Origin: Chrysophaeum taylorii
Taxonomy: Eukaryota; Sar; Pelagophyceae; Pelagomonadales; Pelagomonadaceae
Length of the DNA: 64,000 nucleotides
Reading direction: 5' to 3'
Assembly: GCA_029834535.1 (NCBI GenBank)
Contig: JAQMWT010000110.1
Coordinates: 24,165-88,164, forward strand
The stretch's first letter is position 1, and every line of letters starts with the position of its first letter. Of this stretch, positions 31,852 through 48,860 are shown in pieces. The position numbers and the translations under genes were made by a program. The notes under the pieces are model-generated. The model had not been told where the DNA came from and made no database searches. It saw only the letters and a list, made by a program, of their open reading frames with translations.

Positions 31852-31913
31852 CCAAGACCGCGACCCCCCCAAATAGACTGCCGCGCCGTCAAAAACCCTC
31901 CAAGCCGGCCCGA

Positions 31914-31914
31914 C

Positions 31915-31957
<43 letters not shown>
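31914..31957. repeat. (CAA)n microsatellite
   Basis: An uninterrupted CAA run of about 44 bp between the exchanger and E2 genes. The remaining gap (31852-32045) has no gene. Confidence 0.95.
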
Positions 31958-32045
31958 GGCGATTGAAGATACTTATTACACCAGTGCCGCCCGTCAGTCT
32001 ACGAGAGATTATTATTGGGAAAACGAAACTTCTTACCAACATTCA

Positions 32046-33494
32046 TCAGTAGTCCGCAACGTCGTCGTCGTCGTAATTGTCGTCGTCGTCGTCGTCGTCG
32101 TCGATATGATGGTGGTGGTGCCCCCCAGAGTGTGCCTTGGTGGTGTTGCTCGAGAAGAATGCGCGGCTGGCGTCGACGGACTCCCTCGCTCGCCTCATGA
32201 AGAGAGGCCGGTCGCAGCGCAGGGCTCTCGCGGCCTCGAGGTTGGCCGGGTTGTTGGTGTCGTCGGCCGTGGGCGAGGTGAGGAGGCTTTGGAGCGAGAG
32301 GAGGACGACGCGAACCGAGGCGGCGGAGGACCAGTGGGAATCCTCGAGGAGGTCGACACAGATGCGGCCGGTGGAAAAGTCGACGTTGGGGTGAAAGACG
32401 GGGGTGAGGAAGTAGACGTCGGGGGGAGCGTGGGGATAATTGTGCGGAAAGGCGATGTGGAGTCTAAAGCGGCCGCCCGACCACGGCGAGTCGTCGGGTC
32501 CGTCGAGCGTACCGCGCCACGTGAGCAAGTCGTTCTCGGAGAGTGGCGAGGCGGAGACGCCGGCGGGGGGGCGCGACAACATCTCCCGCGCCTCTCGCAT
32601 GAGGCGACTCGAACACAGCGGCGTCGGTCGCGAAGGGACGTCGGCCTCGCGGGGTCTCGTCGTCGATTTGAGCCGTTCGAAGTGGAAGGCCGTGCGCCAG
32701 TCGAGGGCCGAGTCGCGGGATTTGAGGTGGGGAAACCGGGCGAGCGCGACGGTGCCCCAGAGAACGGCGCGGTCGAGAAGCGATTGGCCCGGCTTGGACG
32801 CGAGCGCGACCGCGCGCGCCGAATCAAAGTCGAAGAAGGCCACGCGCATCGTGACGGCGCACATCACGAGCCCCAGCATGCTCGTTGTCTCGGGGGGGGG
32901 GCGCGTCTCCGCCACGACCGGTGCTGCTACGGATCGTTCTGGTTTCCTTTTTAACCCTTCCGCGCGCGCCTCCGCGACCGCCAACGCCGCGTACAACCCC
33001 GCGCCCGCGGGAATGCGACGGACCCATCGACGCACGCATACGAGGTCGTCGCCGTGGAGATCACGCCGCAGCAGCCGGCACAATCGCGCGTCGTCAATGA
33101 GTCCCGAGAAGTAGACGTCGAGCTCGTTTTCGTTCTTGCCAAGGCTCGCGAGACTCTCCATCCGGGACACCTGACGCTCCGCGCGCGCGCAGAGGGCCTC
33201 GCCCACGCGCTTCCACTGCTCTTGTTCGAGGTCCAGCGACGCGACCACTGCGCCCAGCTTGGAGGCCGCGCGGTAGTTTTCGACGAGGTCGACGCCGCGC
33301 GCGAGAGGATCGGCAGCGGGGGCCTCCCACTTGGCGATGCATTTCTCGCACGCCGCCGCCCCCTGCCACTTCAAATCCTTGTTGCACTCGTCGTCCGTCC
33401 GCTCGGCGCCGCACGATGCGCACCGCTTGCGCAACACGGGCTGCTGTAGCTTCTTCTTCTTCTTCGACTTCTTCCTTGTCGTCGTCGCAGCCAT
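32046..33494 (-). CDS. Ubiquitin-conjugating (E2) enzyme with N-terminal zinc-binding region
   Basis: 482 aa from the ATG at 33494 (MAATTTRKK); the longer frame upstream is non-coding in character. The C-terminal third is a UBC fold (about residues 295-440) with FPHNYPHAPPDVYFLTPVFH, the HPN motif and the catalytic cysteine at about C379 in TGRICVDLLED. The Trp after it and the NPAN loop are intact. The N-terminus has CASCGAERTD...ACEKC, a likely Cys4 zinc site, followed by a helical region of about 200 aa. The C-terminus is a His5 run and poly-Asp from microsatellites (32065-32110). It is predicted to transfer ubiquitin or a ubiquitin-like protein. The long N-terminal part is unusual for an E2. 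Confidence 0.85.
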   Translation of the reverse strand: MAATTTRKKSKKKKKLQQPVLRKRCASCGAERTDDECNKDLKWQGAAACEKCIAKWEAPAADPLARGVDLVENYRAASKLGAVVASLDLEQEQWKRVGEALCARAERQVSRMESLASLGKNENELDVYFSGLIDDARLCRLLRRDLHGDDLVCVRRWVRRIPAGAGLYAALAVAEARAEGLKRKPERSVAAPVVAETRPPPETTSMLGLVMCAVTMRVAFFDFDSARAVALASKPGQSLLDRAVLWGTVALARFPHLKSRDSALDWRTAFHFERLKSTTRPREADVPSRPTPLCSSRLMREAREMLSRPPAGVSASPLSENDLLTWRGTLDGPDDSPWSGGRFRLHIAFPHNYPHAPPDVYFLTPVFHPNVDFSTGRICVDLLEDSHWSSAASVRVVLLSLQSLLTSPTADDTNNPANLEAARALRCDRPLFMRRARESVDASRAFFSSNTTKAHSGGHHHHHIDDDDDDDDNYDDDDVADY

Positions 33495-34071
33495 GCTTTT
33501 TTTTTTTTTTCTCGACGAATAGACTTCAGGGTTTAGGAGTACTTCTAAGAACTCGAAGAGGTTGAGGGCAGAGCGGGCGTGGAAGGGAAGCAGACCAGAA
33601 TCGAACGTCAAATGACGCTGAGCAAGGCGAGAGCAGAGCGGGTTGAGGGATGGGGGGAGGACAAGAAGAGTCTCGGCAGTGAAAAGCAGCGGGCGTCAAT
33701 ACAGACTTCCGGGATGGCATTCACCACGGGTATTTACTCTTTAGTGAAGAGACGAGCATCACCTACCTTTACGTTGGCAGAGTAAAGTACTTCGAAAAGT
33801 AAAGGCCAGGCATTACAGCTGGATGCCGCGCAAACTAGTAAAGGAAGAGACTGACCTAGCAAAAATTTTAGTTTTGCCGTATCATTTGTACTTTGTTCTA
33901 GTATCAGCCTAGTGCAGGGACGGAGCACTACACAACGTAGTGATGAGCGCACTGGCTTGCTTTTAGTGGCTGATCGTCGTCTCCTTTATACTCTTCGTGG
34001 GGAATGATCTCGGACTCGAGTTTCTTAAAGAAGCGGCCGTACTTGTCTCGTGCCCACTTAATAGACTCCAT

Positions 34072-34700
34072 TTATACACGTAGGGTCACCAGCATGTCCA
34101 GCTCCTCGTCGCTCAGGAGTGTGTTGCCTTCGGTCATGACGATGTTGGCAGCTGAGACGATGTTGGCAGCTGAGACGATACGCTCGCAGAAGCTCTCAGC
34201 AGGCACCGCGCCGACATTGTCCTTCGAACCTCGTGCCACGTCCTGAAGGTAGCCGTTCTCCTGGTTACCTTCTATTCGCGTGTAGAGCTTTCCGACATTG
34301 AGCAACATCAGGTCCAAGAGCTTGGGGATCTGATAATGGAGGTGTTGGAATAATTGGAATAATCCGAGAGGTCGTCAGGCAATTCCTTGAGCCACTCGCG
34401 TGCTGGACCCGCTTCACGAAGACGCATTCGAACTCAACTTTGAAGTCCGGCATTGCCTCCTCCGATTGCCAAGCTTGCTGCCGCTCCTCGGGCTGAGGAA
34501 TCGCTTCGGCCAAAGAGTCGGGCTCGATGTCGCCATCGTCATCTAAGTCAGACGCCGGCGCCGTCGCACGAAGGCGTTGCCGTCCTCCTCCTCACCGTCG
34601 TCATCAGCACCACCCTCGATCTCATCCTTCACCTTGTGGCACGCCACCGACAATCTGATTGCTCGCGCTCGTGGATGACGAACGGCTTAAAACGTTTCTT
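34072..34700 (-). pseudogene. hAT transposase C-terminal relic
   Basis: The minus-strand frame contains VPAESFCERIVSAANIV and VMTEGNTLLSDEELDMLVTL. This is the C-terminal dimerisation segment of hAT transposases (family pattern CERvfS.a..v.t..r..L..e.lemLv.l). SAANIV is duplicated by a 21-bp tandem duplication (34137-34180). Upstream sequence breaks frame near 34310, so only a fragment survives. From 33500 to 34070 nothing recognisable is seen. Confidence 0.5.
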
Positions 34701-34722
34701 TTAACGGGCCAAAAGATGATTT

Positions 34723-36110
34723 CGTTTTATATCGATATTATTTTAATATTATATCATTTCGTTAGTTTTTTTTTGTTTTCAACCCTCTCGGCGCGTCAGG
34801 ACTTGGTTGTCCAGCACTTTTGAGAGGCGGTGGCGTCGATGGCGCCGAAGATTGGCCGCAAAAAGAGCATCGTCGCGGACTACGTCGTCAAGGGACCTAC
34901 GAATTCCGAGAATCAAACGACGTATTCTTGTGCGGCGCATGGCTGCACCTATTCGAAGGAGACGCAGACATGGACGGCGTCGTACTGGGCGGATCATATT
35001 GTTGGGTGCAAGTTTACTATTGATGAGGTCAAAATCGCCGTCGCCAAGTCCACCAGTACGACGAAGACGCGGGCCTTTTTGAGCACTATGGAGAAGAGGG
35101 CCACGGATTTGGTGACGTGCGCCATGTCTTAATCGATCTGCATCCCCTCTAAGCGAACAGCCGAGTCTGAGCCAGCCGCGAGCAGTAAGAGTAAGCAGGC
35201 CCGGGTCACTGGCTGCTTTGATCGTTGTGACGACGCGCGTGCACAGCGCATCACCGCGACGATCACCAAGTTTGTTGTCGGATGCGCTCTCCCGTTCTCC
35301 ATCACGGCGGTTGTTGGTCTCCGGGACTCGCTGCACATCTTCACCCCTGGCTGGTAGACCCGTTCACAACGCCGACGTATGATGAGCTTCTTAATGTGAC
35401 AGACTGAGAAGACCACGGCATCAAGATAATCGAGCGTTTCTACCCAGACTCTACTGATCGCGAGGTGGCCTTCACCGAGCTCAAGCAGATCGTTCTCCGC
35501 TGCGGCCAGTGGGGCGTGCTCATCGAACGCAAGCAGTCCCTCATCAAACCGCCCGCCAACATGCGACTCAAGACGTCCAGCGAGCGCGAGATCTTCAAGC
35601 AGTCGCGGATGATGTCCGTCGCCGACGACTGGCGACTCACCGGCATCAAGCAATTCCCGAAGTTCACCCGCATCGCCATCCGCATCGACGAGATGACTGT
35701 CCAGTCTGCCGACGTCGAGCGAGTCTGCAAGACCCACAAGCTCATCCTCACCAAGACGCGCAACCGCCTCTACACCCTCACCTTCCATCGCCTTCTCTTT
35801 ACCTATGTCAACCTCCGCCTCCTCAACAAGTGCACTGAGGAGCTCGGCGACTTCCTCATGCAGACGCTGAGCAACTGCCACGACGAGGACGAGCCCCCTC
35901 TCGAGGCCGGGCGCTCCGACTACGAAGACCCAGCCGCAGTCGCCGATGACGCCTCCTTCGTCGCCGGAGTGCTCGACCACGTGAGCATTTTCGAGATTAT
36001 TTAAGTTGGGCTGTTGGTTTGTATAATTTTATTTAGGCGTTTTTATTTATTTATTTTAAAAGCGGCTTCCATATAATATCAATATAAAACGACTAAAGAA
36101 ACGATATTAT
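34723..36110 (+). pseudogene. hAT-like transposon relic with BED-type finger and C-terminal domain
   Basis: From 34830 a 100-codon frame carries a BED-type zinc-finger pattern (TYSCAAHGCTY...DHIVGCKF). Just beyond (35180-35355) is ITATITKFVVGCALPFSITA, the conserved stretch following the finger in hAT transposases. A frame from 35465 to 36004 ends with SADVERVCKTHKLILTKTRN and TYVNLRLLNK, the hAT dimerisation domain. The DDE-containing centre is missing, so the copy is internally deleted. AT-rich flanks hold an 18-bp inverted pair with one mismatch (34723-34740 and 36074-36091). It lies divergently next to the other hAT relic. Confidence 0.6.
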
Positions 36111-36278
36111 ATTTTTTGCAATATAATATAGCGGCGTTCAATAATGACGACTGAAAAGCAATGGAAGGTAAAGTAAAGCAATTTTGTTAACGTAAAGGGT
36201 TATGTATTTTGGTTTTTTTCGTACCAGAAAAAAACAGAGCCCCAACCCATAATTATTAGACTTGGATCGTCCGCAGCG

Positions 36279-38058
36279 ATGGGCCGAAGCAAACGGCGAT
36301 GGGGGCTCGTGGCGTTGCTGGGCGCCGAGGCGCAGGTGATTACGCAGGAGACAGTGTCGGCGATGCGGCGGGCATTGTCCGTGCAGCGGTCTCTGTACGC
36401 CGAGGGTCGTGGCACCGTCGTCGGAAACGACTACCACGCTAAGATGAGCGAGGCGGCCCGGGACGGGAGCGGGATCGTGCCCGTGCGGCACGTGAGCGCC
36501 AAGGACATGGCCCGGGCCGAGCGCGGCGAGGCCACCGCGACGATGGAAGCCGAGGCTTTGGTGACCGAGGAGCTGAGCCGTGGACGGTGGGCGTACGTGC
36601 CCGAGCGGGGCGGAACGCGGAATTATCCCCTCGCTCCCGGTGACCCCGAGACCCCCGTCGGCCGGATGCTGGGGGAGGCAATCGACTGGTCGACGAATAT
36701 CCGCGGCGCCTGGGATCCCGTCTACGCGCGCGACGAGCTCGGGATGAAGGGCGTCAAGCACTTCACCGAATGGCTCGACCTCGCTCGTCTCGCCGTCGCG
36801 CGCGGAGACGACCGCGCGCGCACGACGACCCTCGCCTTCGTGCGCGAGAGCGTGCCGAAGACCCTCAGAGATCCGGGATACCACGCCTGGCTCACCTTTC
36901 CGACCGACAGCTGGCGGTTCCGCCAGGACTCGATGTCGTACCTCCGCGCTTACCACCTCTGCGTCGTCGGCCTCGGGATGGAGGCGTCGCACCCCGACCT
37001 GATGGCCGCCTGGCGCCGCCGCATCATCGGGGTCTTGCCGCGCATCTGGACACACCTCGAGACCCGCGGCATCGACCAAAAATTGAACTTTATCAAACTC
37101 TTCCGAGCGCTAAACCTCTACGTCGAACGCGAGCCGACGGAACGCCTCGTCTACGAGGACGACACGGGCGCCTCGCTCATCGTCGAGCCCGAGGAACCCC
37201 TGCTTCCGACGAGAGCCGATCTCGACGCCTTCGAAATCGCCGTCTTCAAGACGAGTCTAATTTGGCGCATGGTCCCCCTCGGCTGGTACGAGCTCTCGCC
37301 CGAGCGCCCCTACGACATCACGCACGAAATATTCGCGCTCACGGGCGACGGCCGCCACCCGTTTCCCTTTTTCCAAGCAGACGCTTCGCCCTCGCCTCTC
37401 GTGGCCGCCGACGAACTCCCGTTGGATAACCCGACGCAGTACTACGACTACGCCGTCGACACCGTCGCCAACCTCCTCCGCCTCCAGATGCGCCGCGACG
37501 CCCTCGACGTCGTCTGCGAGTACGTCGTCAATTTCGGACAGCTCGGCATCCGCGCCGAGCGAGGCCGCGCCTACGTCGACAACGAGATCGCAGGCCTCTA
37601 CCTCACCGCGATCGACTACATCAAGGTAGGTGGTGTCTCTTTTTGTCTGATACCTTCTTTTCACCCTCTTCTCCAAGGCTCGACGCAACGCCGACGGTAC
37701 CTTTGGCGAATCCCACGATTCGGCCTTCATCCGCCTCCGAAAGAACAACCTTAACTACGACACCCGAGTCGGCGGCACCCTCCACACTACTTACGTCTGC
37801 CTCTGGGCCTTGACCCAGCCCATCTACGACGACGACCCGCTACAACGCTCCTGGGCCGACCCCCCGCCCCAAGTCCAAACCGCGCTCCTCGCGGGGGGAG
37901 ACGACGCTGCCTCCTCTTTCTCCTCGTGTGAAGACGATGTCGACGCTTCCTCATCATCACAGTCTTCCGAGCAAGGGGTAGAAAAGGCGGACGACGATGA
38001 CGTCCCTGCGTCGTCGTCGGGACACTCGGTATTTGGCGCTACGACTCAACAATGTTGA
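36279..38058 (+). CDS. Secreted or lumenal protein of unknown function (one 52-nt intron)
   Basis: Exons 36279-37625 and 37678-38058 (GT-AG intron 37626-37677) give 575 aa. The N-terminus (MGRSKRRWGLVALLGAEAQ) may be a weak signal. The body is an even mix of helices rich in Trp/Tyr/Arg (DPGYHAWLTFPTDSWRFRQD; DNPTQYYDYAVDTVANLLRL), with no catalytic motif I recognise. The tail is Ser/Asp-rich and acidic. After splicing, NADGTFGESHDSAFIRLRKN continues the same style of domain, which supports the intron. Strong codon bias supports a real gene. The function is unknown. Confidence 0.65.
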
Positions 38059-38521
38059 CCAAGCAAACTTATTGCGCTCTGTCGTCCTTCTCGTATTATG
38101 TCGGGTGCCGCACGCGCGTCTAGACACGCGCGTGCCAGCATACCGCCGCAGCACGGTTTATTCCTTTTTTTGTGAACCGCGTTATTATCTATCATGCGGG
38201 TAAGAAAGAACGAACAAAAACGAACGAACCCGCGAGCCTAATATACCTATAGGCCAGCCCAGTGCATGGGGTGTGGGCTAATAATCCCAGCGCCTAGGCG
38301 CGTGGGAGCAGAGTCACGGGGTCGAGCGACGAAGTCGGCGCTCAAGGAGCAGCGTCAGGGGGGAGTTGACGCCTGTCGCCGTGGCGACGCGGAAACCGCG
38401 ATTTGACTCACACGTTACCAACCTCGTCTTTGTAACGTGTTTCCTTTTGCGTCATAACCCGTCCGGCTGTCGAACGTTCCGGCTTCCAACCGTGGGAAAA
38501 TCCAACGGACGAGAATGTGCG

Positions 38522-39018
38522 ATGGGTGGCCCATGCACCATTCTAATAAACGGCCGATTTGTCGCGTTGGCGTCGACGGATAACTTCGCCTTGCTTCCCT
38601 TTGACATCGACGGCGAGAGGTGGATGACCGTGAAAGCTTACTTCCAAGCGAGCAAGTTCTTTCACCGTCGAAATGCAATCCAGAGGCAGCTGCGCTCGTC
38701 GCTGCGATTCGGGACACTACGAGCGGCATGGAGGCGTGGCGGCTCGGCCAGACGCGGCGCGTGCGCATGAGGTCTGATTGGGAGAAGGTCAAGGCATCGT
38801 GCATGTTGCGCGCCGTTCGCGCCAAGTTCGCACAGCACGACGAGGCGCGCGAGGAGCTCGTCGCGACGACAGGCGCCATCCGCGCTCCCCCTAGCACGGC
38901 GGATTGGCAAGTCACCAATGGGCTGATCATCGAGCGCATCCGCGAAGAATTCCGGTTGACAAAGGGCCTCTACCATGCTACCAACGCGACTTTCCGCCAT
39001 CTGCCAAAGAACAGATAA
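38522..39018 (+). pseudogene. NADAR/YbiA-like domain gene, frameshifted
   Basis: NADAR proteins are N-glycosidases acting on ADP-ribose derivatives or riboflavin intermediates. From 38522 one frame gives STDNFALLPFDIDGERWMTV then KAYFQASKF, the N-terminal NADAR motif (sNF..pf..dG..w.t.Eh..Qa.Kf). A second frame from about 38660 gives NPEAAALVAAIRD, RSDWEKVKASCMLRAVRAKF and TADWQVTNGLIIERI, the rest of the domain. One extra or missing base near 38655-38685 separates them. The family Glu before the YFQA-like motif is Lys here. Recent decay or an assembly indel is possible. Confidence 0.6.
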
Positions 39019-39077
39019 CACCAATTTTTTTAAGTAACAGGAGCACCAGCCGGAGGAAACACGACCAAGGTGGCAAT

Positions 39078-39863
39078 TCACACAGCTTCGGCTTTCGCGC
39101 CTTCGCGGGCCTTGGCAGAACGGTCCTTCGTCCAGCTCGTGCCTCCCACGGAGGAGATGCAGGGCGTCTTTCGGACGTACTCCCAGTCCTTGTCGAGGAC
39201 GGCGCCGAGGCAAAAGTCAGCAACGTCGGCGCGGGAGATCGAGCCCGCCTCGCCGTCGACAACGTTGATGATACCTGTGGGGGGCTCGACGGTCAAGCCG
39301 CCCGGTCTGACGATCGTCCACTCGAGGTCCTCGCCAGGCGCGCCAGGCAAGGAGAACAACGCCTCCTGCTTGTTCTTGTCCTTGAAGATCGAGGACATCA
39401 CGGTGCTCATCAATATCTTGAAGAAGAAAGGCGCCTGGTTCTTGCTATCGCCCGCCCCAATGCTCGTGACGACGGCCACGCGCTTGACGTCGTACTTCTT
39501 CATTGCGTTGATCACGTTCGACGTGCCGTCCTCGAGCATCGTCGGCCCGACGTCCTTCGTCTTGCCGCCAAGCGCGATCACGACGCCCTCGATATCGCCC
39601 GCCTCGAACACCTTCTCGACATCCTCAGCGCTGGTCACGGTGCCCTTGTACTTGAACAGCTTCTCGTCTTCAATCGGCGTGTCTGCCTCAGGGCCGCACG
39701 AGCCCAGCGGTTTCAGCAACCTTGAGGGTTCCCGGCATAGCGCGCGCACAGACATCCCGCGATCCAGCGCTTGAAACGCGACTTCGCGGCCCAGGAGCCC
39801 AGTCGCCCCGAACACGGCGACGCTCAGCGCCTCGACGCTCGGCACCAATAACAACAGAAACAT
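39078..39863 (-). CDS. NAD(P)-binding atypical SDR protein, targeted
   Basis: About 261 aa from the ATG at 39863 (MFLLLLVPSVEALSVAVFG); the frame upstream to 39911 is probably non-coding. A short signal-like stretch is followed at once by a Rossmann nucleotide-binding loop VFGATGLLGREV (TGxxGxxG type). Then come VVIALGGKTKDVGPTM, RVAVVTSIGAG and WTIVRPGGL, the order seen in atypical short-chain dehydrogenases of the NmrA/TIC62/HCF173-like group. No Tyr-x-x-x-Lys catalytic pair is seen, as in many members. A signal peptide plus this fold suggests plastid delivery through the secretory route, which is inference. Confidence 0.75.
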   Translation of the reverse strand: MFLLLLVPSVEALSVAVFGATGLLGREVAFQALDRGMSVRALCREPSRLLKPLGSCGPEADTPIEDEKLFKYKGTVTSAEDVEKVFEAGDIEGVVIALGGKTKDVGPTMLEDGTSNVINAMKKYDVKRVAVVTSIGAGDSKNQAPFFFKILMSTVMSSIFKDKNKQEALFSLPGAPGEDLEWTIVRPGGLTVEPPTGIINVVDGEAGSISRADVADFCLGAVLDKDWEYVRKTPCISSVGGTSWTKDRSAKAREGAKAEAV

Positions 39864-40008
39864 CGCTTGACCTCGTGTTGACACCCTGTTGACACACAAA
39901 CCCCAACCCACGTGGCGGTGGAATTTACGAATAAATCGCGCACGCTTCGCCCTCTACCCTTTGAGGTTACTTCTAAACCCGCTGCGTATGGGTTGATATT
40001 AACACAGA

Positions 40009-46021
<6,013 letters not shown>

Positions 46022-46358
46022 CCTTTGGCGCTCGGGGCTCGCTGCGCTTATGTCCCCAGAGCTTCTATCATCGTGCGTTCATCGATCAGATCTAATGGTC
46101 ACGACCCTGAAGCGCGCAACGTATGTTGAACCCCAGACTTAACTCGGGATAAGTAACACTTGACCGCATTGAGCCTGGTACCCTGGTAAGGTTTACCGGA
46201 GGCGCGGCTTCAAATAGGACGTCAACAATACAATATATTGTAGCCTGTATGTTCTGAAAAAGAAGTACTCCAACCGACACTTCATTCTGATGTCAGCAGC
46301 GAATTTTGTTCAACCTCCGATCAAGGGGTTATCAGTAATATTGTATTGATAACTTCGG

Positions 46359-47116
46359 ATGCGATCGTCGTTGGTCTTGCGCGGGGTGTTGGCAAAGTGC
46401 GACGCGGACTTCTACGGGACCACGGGGAGCTTAGTGCCGCGGCTCGGAAAGCTCGTGCTGGATCTGATGCCCACGCCGCCAAAGCGCGTCCTCGACCTAG
46501 GGTGCGGTGATGGCGTGCTGTCGATCGAACTCCTGAAGCTCGGGTACGAAGTTGTCGGGATCGACGCCGACGAGCGTATTATCAAGAAAACCAGGGAGCG
46601 CAATGTCGAGGCCTTTGTTAAGCGCGGCGAGACGTTCGACTTTGAAGCAAAAAAGTTTGACTGCGTGTTTACCAACGCCGACCTCCACGGATGACGGATC
46701 AGCCCGCCACCGTGCGCTGCGTCAAGCAGGCCCTCGGTCCCAACAGGGTGTTTGTGGGCAAGTGTAGCGGCCACGGCAACATGGCCGCGCTCCGGGAGGC
46801 GGTGCGCCGCTTCTTGCCCGAAGAACCCGACTTGCGTCAGTGGACCTTTCCCGTGCCCATAGCCCTACGCGAGATGCTCGAAATTCATAGCTTTCGGGTC
46901 CTTAGCCTCAGCTACTTCGACTGCACCGTTGACTGCCCCGACCCCGCCGACTGGCTCAGCACCTTCAGCGGCTGTTACTTCCGCGACAGAGACCCGGAGC
47001 CCATCGTGCGCACCTTCGCCGACGTTGCCCACAACTTCCTCCCAAGCTCCCGAACCACCGGCAGCCTCATGGTCGACTACGTCCGCCTCCGCTGGCACTC
47101 CGTCCTTGAGGCCTAG
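46359..47116 (+). pseudogene. SAM-dependent methyltransferase, one frameshift
   Basis: A class I methyltransferase of about 250 aa if read through. Motif I is VLDLGCGDGVLSIELL, motif II is VVGIDADERII, and FDCVFTNADLH is the post-II strand. The frame then stops at TGA (46692-46694), while the next frame continues with MTDQPATVRCVKQAL and VFVGKCSGHGN. The family normally reads L-H-W-M here, so the sequence looks as if one T is missing after CAC at about 46689. The remainder is intact to a TAG at 47116. An assembly indel is as likely as real decay. It would methylate a small molecule; the substrate is unknown. Confidence 0.65.
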
Positions 47117-48320
47117 TGCGAAGAGCGCCGTCGTCGTCGCCGCCGCGGTTCATACCAACTGCACTTCCCTTCTTTCCTCCTCGACATTGTCGGGATCCTC
47201 CTGCTCCTCCTCGATTGGACGCCCCTTCCTTCGCTGTTATTTACTGTAGTTGCTTGCTTGCTTTCTCTCTTATCACCCTTAAAGTGCTTGGACTCCGGGT
47301 GTGCTTCGTCCACTTCGCTGTAGTGCTTCTGTGCGCCGATTGGAATTGGCCATGAACTCCAGCTTAATATTTATTGCCAATAAACTGATTGAAAACCAAA
47401 CGACTCGCGAACTCCAGGAACTTCCGATGAAGAATCTTGAGTGCTACTTTCTGCGTGCCGCCTGAATCCGCATCGGGACATGACGTCCGTAGTAGGAGTT
47501 TGTCGTCGGTTCTCGCGATGCTCATCACAATCATGGCGAAGATCGACTGGTTTATCGTCGTGTGCGCAGCTCTCTGGTGATATGGCCCAGAGGATCCAGC
47601 TTAAGCAAACTAGATCTTAAGTTCGCAGCCTCCGACTTTTTTTCTTGATGTTGAGGCTACCACGGATGGTACAAAGGCACCCATCATCGTCACAAAGATC
47701 GAGAAAAAGCCGCAGATTGCTGATTGAACTAAATCATATTACTAACTAACTCGGCTCACGAGAGAAGCAAGGTGCATCGCAAAAATTGAGTAATCCGACC
47801 GGCGTGTTTGATATTAGTGTGTTTAAAGCAAGCGATTTTCAGTCTCGAAAAGCCAGGATTGAGGAAGTTATAGGAAGAGAAAGAACGCGCGAAGATCAAA
47901 GAAGACTGCGTAAAAAGAAGCGGGAGACGACAACTCCACGCTCAAAGAGCCATAATGGGGGATCGCGAGAAAGGCCGAAGTATTATCAAGCCGCGGTGTC
48001 ACCGTTTCGCACGTGAGGGGGAAAAAAAAATGCGAGGAGGAACCCAAGTAGGGAAAGACGATGCTGGGACTTGGCTCAGAGGCAGTGATGCCACTACCGC
48101 CGTCGCCGCCGCTGTCAACCATCGAGAATGGGAGACTCCAAGCTCGCCGCAGTCTCAAGGCGAGATTTTGATTTGACCCGACGAAACGCGCCTTGCGTAA
48201 AGCGCAGGTGAAAAACAAGTTGTTTGATTCTCCGAAAATCCTTTGTCTTGTCAGACGTAGACGTCGTACTTTCGTCGAAAATCTCAAAACTCAAGGTGTT
48301 ATTACTTACAATTTTGAGGG

Positions 48321-48860
48321 GTTTTAAAGGTCGACTGATAATTGGGTTCGGGGAGTTGTGGGGAGACGTGAGGGATACCTGAAAGGCGGGACCTAGTCGG
48401 GGTCATCACCGAATCGCGGGGCAGGTGAAGAGAGGACGGGCCCTGACCGTAGGTCGTACGCATGCTGCCGCTGGACGTATGTGCGAAGAAGTGTGACGTC
48501 CCGGGCGTGGTGGTGCTGCCCGTGGCAGCGACACGGCTGCGGGCTGCGAGGGCGCAGCGCGCCCGGCCCAACGCGCTGGCGATCCCCCATTCACGGTAGG
48601 TATCAGGGCTTGTAAAGGTCGACTGCAAAGAGGGGGGTGCACGGGCGCTGCGGAGATTTAGGTGTGAAAGGTCGACTGCTAAGAGGGGGGGGGTGTGCGA
48701 ACGGGGCTTGAGGGTTTTGGTGCGTTGTGTGGGGACATGAGGGTTGTGCCTAGAAGGCGGAAGTGGGTCTTGCGTTCAGGGGCTTTGGGGTGTGTGGAAA
48801 CGTGAGGGGTGCCCGGAAGGCGGGAGTGGGTATCATGAGGTTGTATGAGGAGACAAGCCT
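48321..48860 (+). repeat. Cluster of dispersed-repeat units
   Basis: AAAGGTCGACTG occurs at about 48325, 48614 and 48667. The block GCGGGACCTAGTCGGGGTCA through CATGCTGCCGCTGGAC (48385-48475) matches 11517-11600 with few differences. A second kind of unit (GGGCTTTGGGGTGTGTGG then GTGAGGGGTGCCCGGAAGG, 48778-48820) matches the inverted stretch at 11130-11215. No protein-coding content was recognised. The surrounding 47120-49630 has no convincing gene. A 77-codon Lys/Arg-rich frame at 47786 is not credited, and short GAGAGCCAGAAT-type repeats occur at 47930-49200. Confidence 0.6.

Noticed and set aside
35129-35980. 283-codon minus-strand ORF opposite the hAT relic
   Set aside because: The plus strand carries the recognisable hAT motifs. 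The minus-strand frame is rich in Val/Glu/Asp/Leu and has no domain.
38230-38345. tRNA- or SINE-like segment (GGGCTAATAATCCCAGCGCC and GGGGTCGAGC)
   Set aside because: No cloverleaf could be drawn, the B-box match is poor and no poly-A tail or second copy was seen.
47786-48016. 76-codon Lys/Arg-rich ORF
   Set aside because: It starts from a non-ATG codon, has no domain and overlaps degenerate short repeats in an otherwise gene-free stretch.
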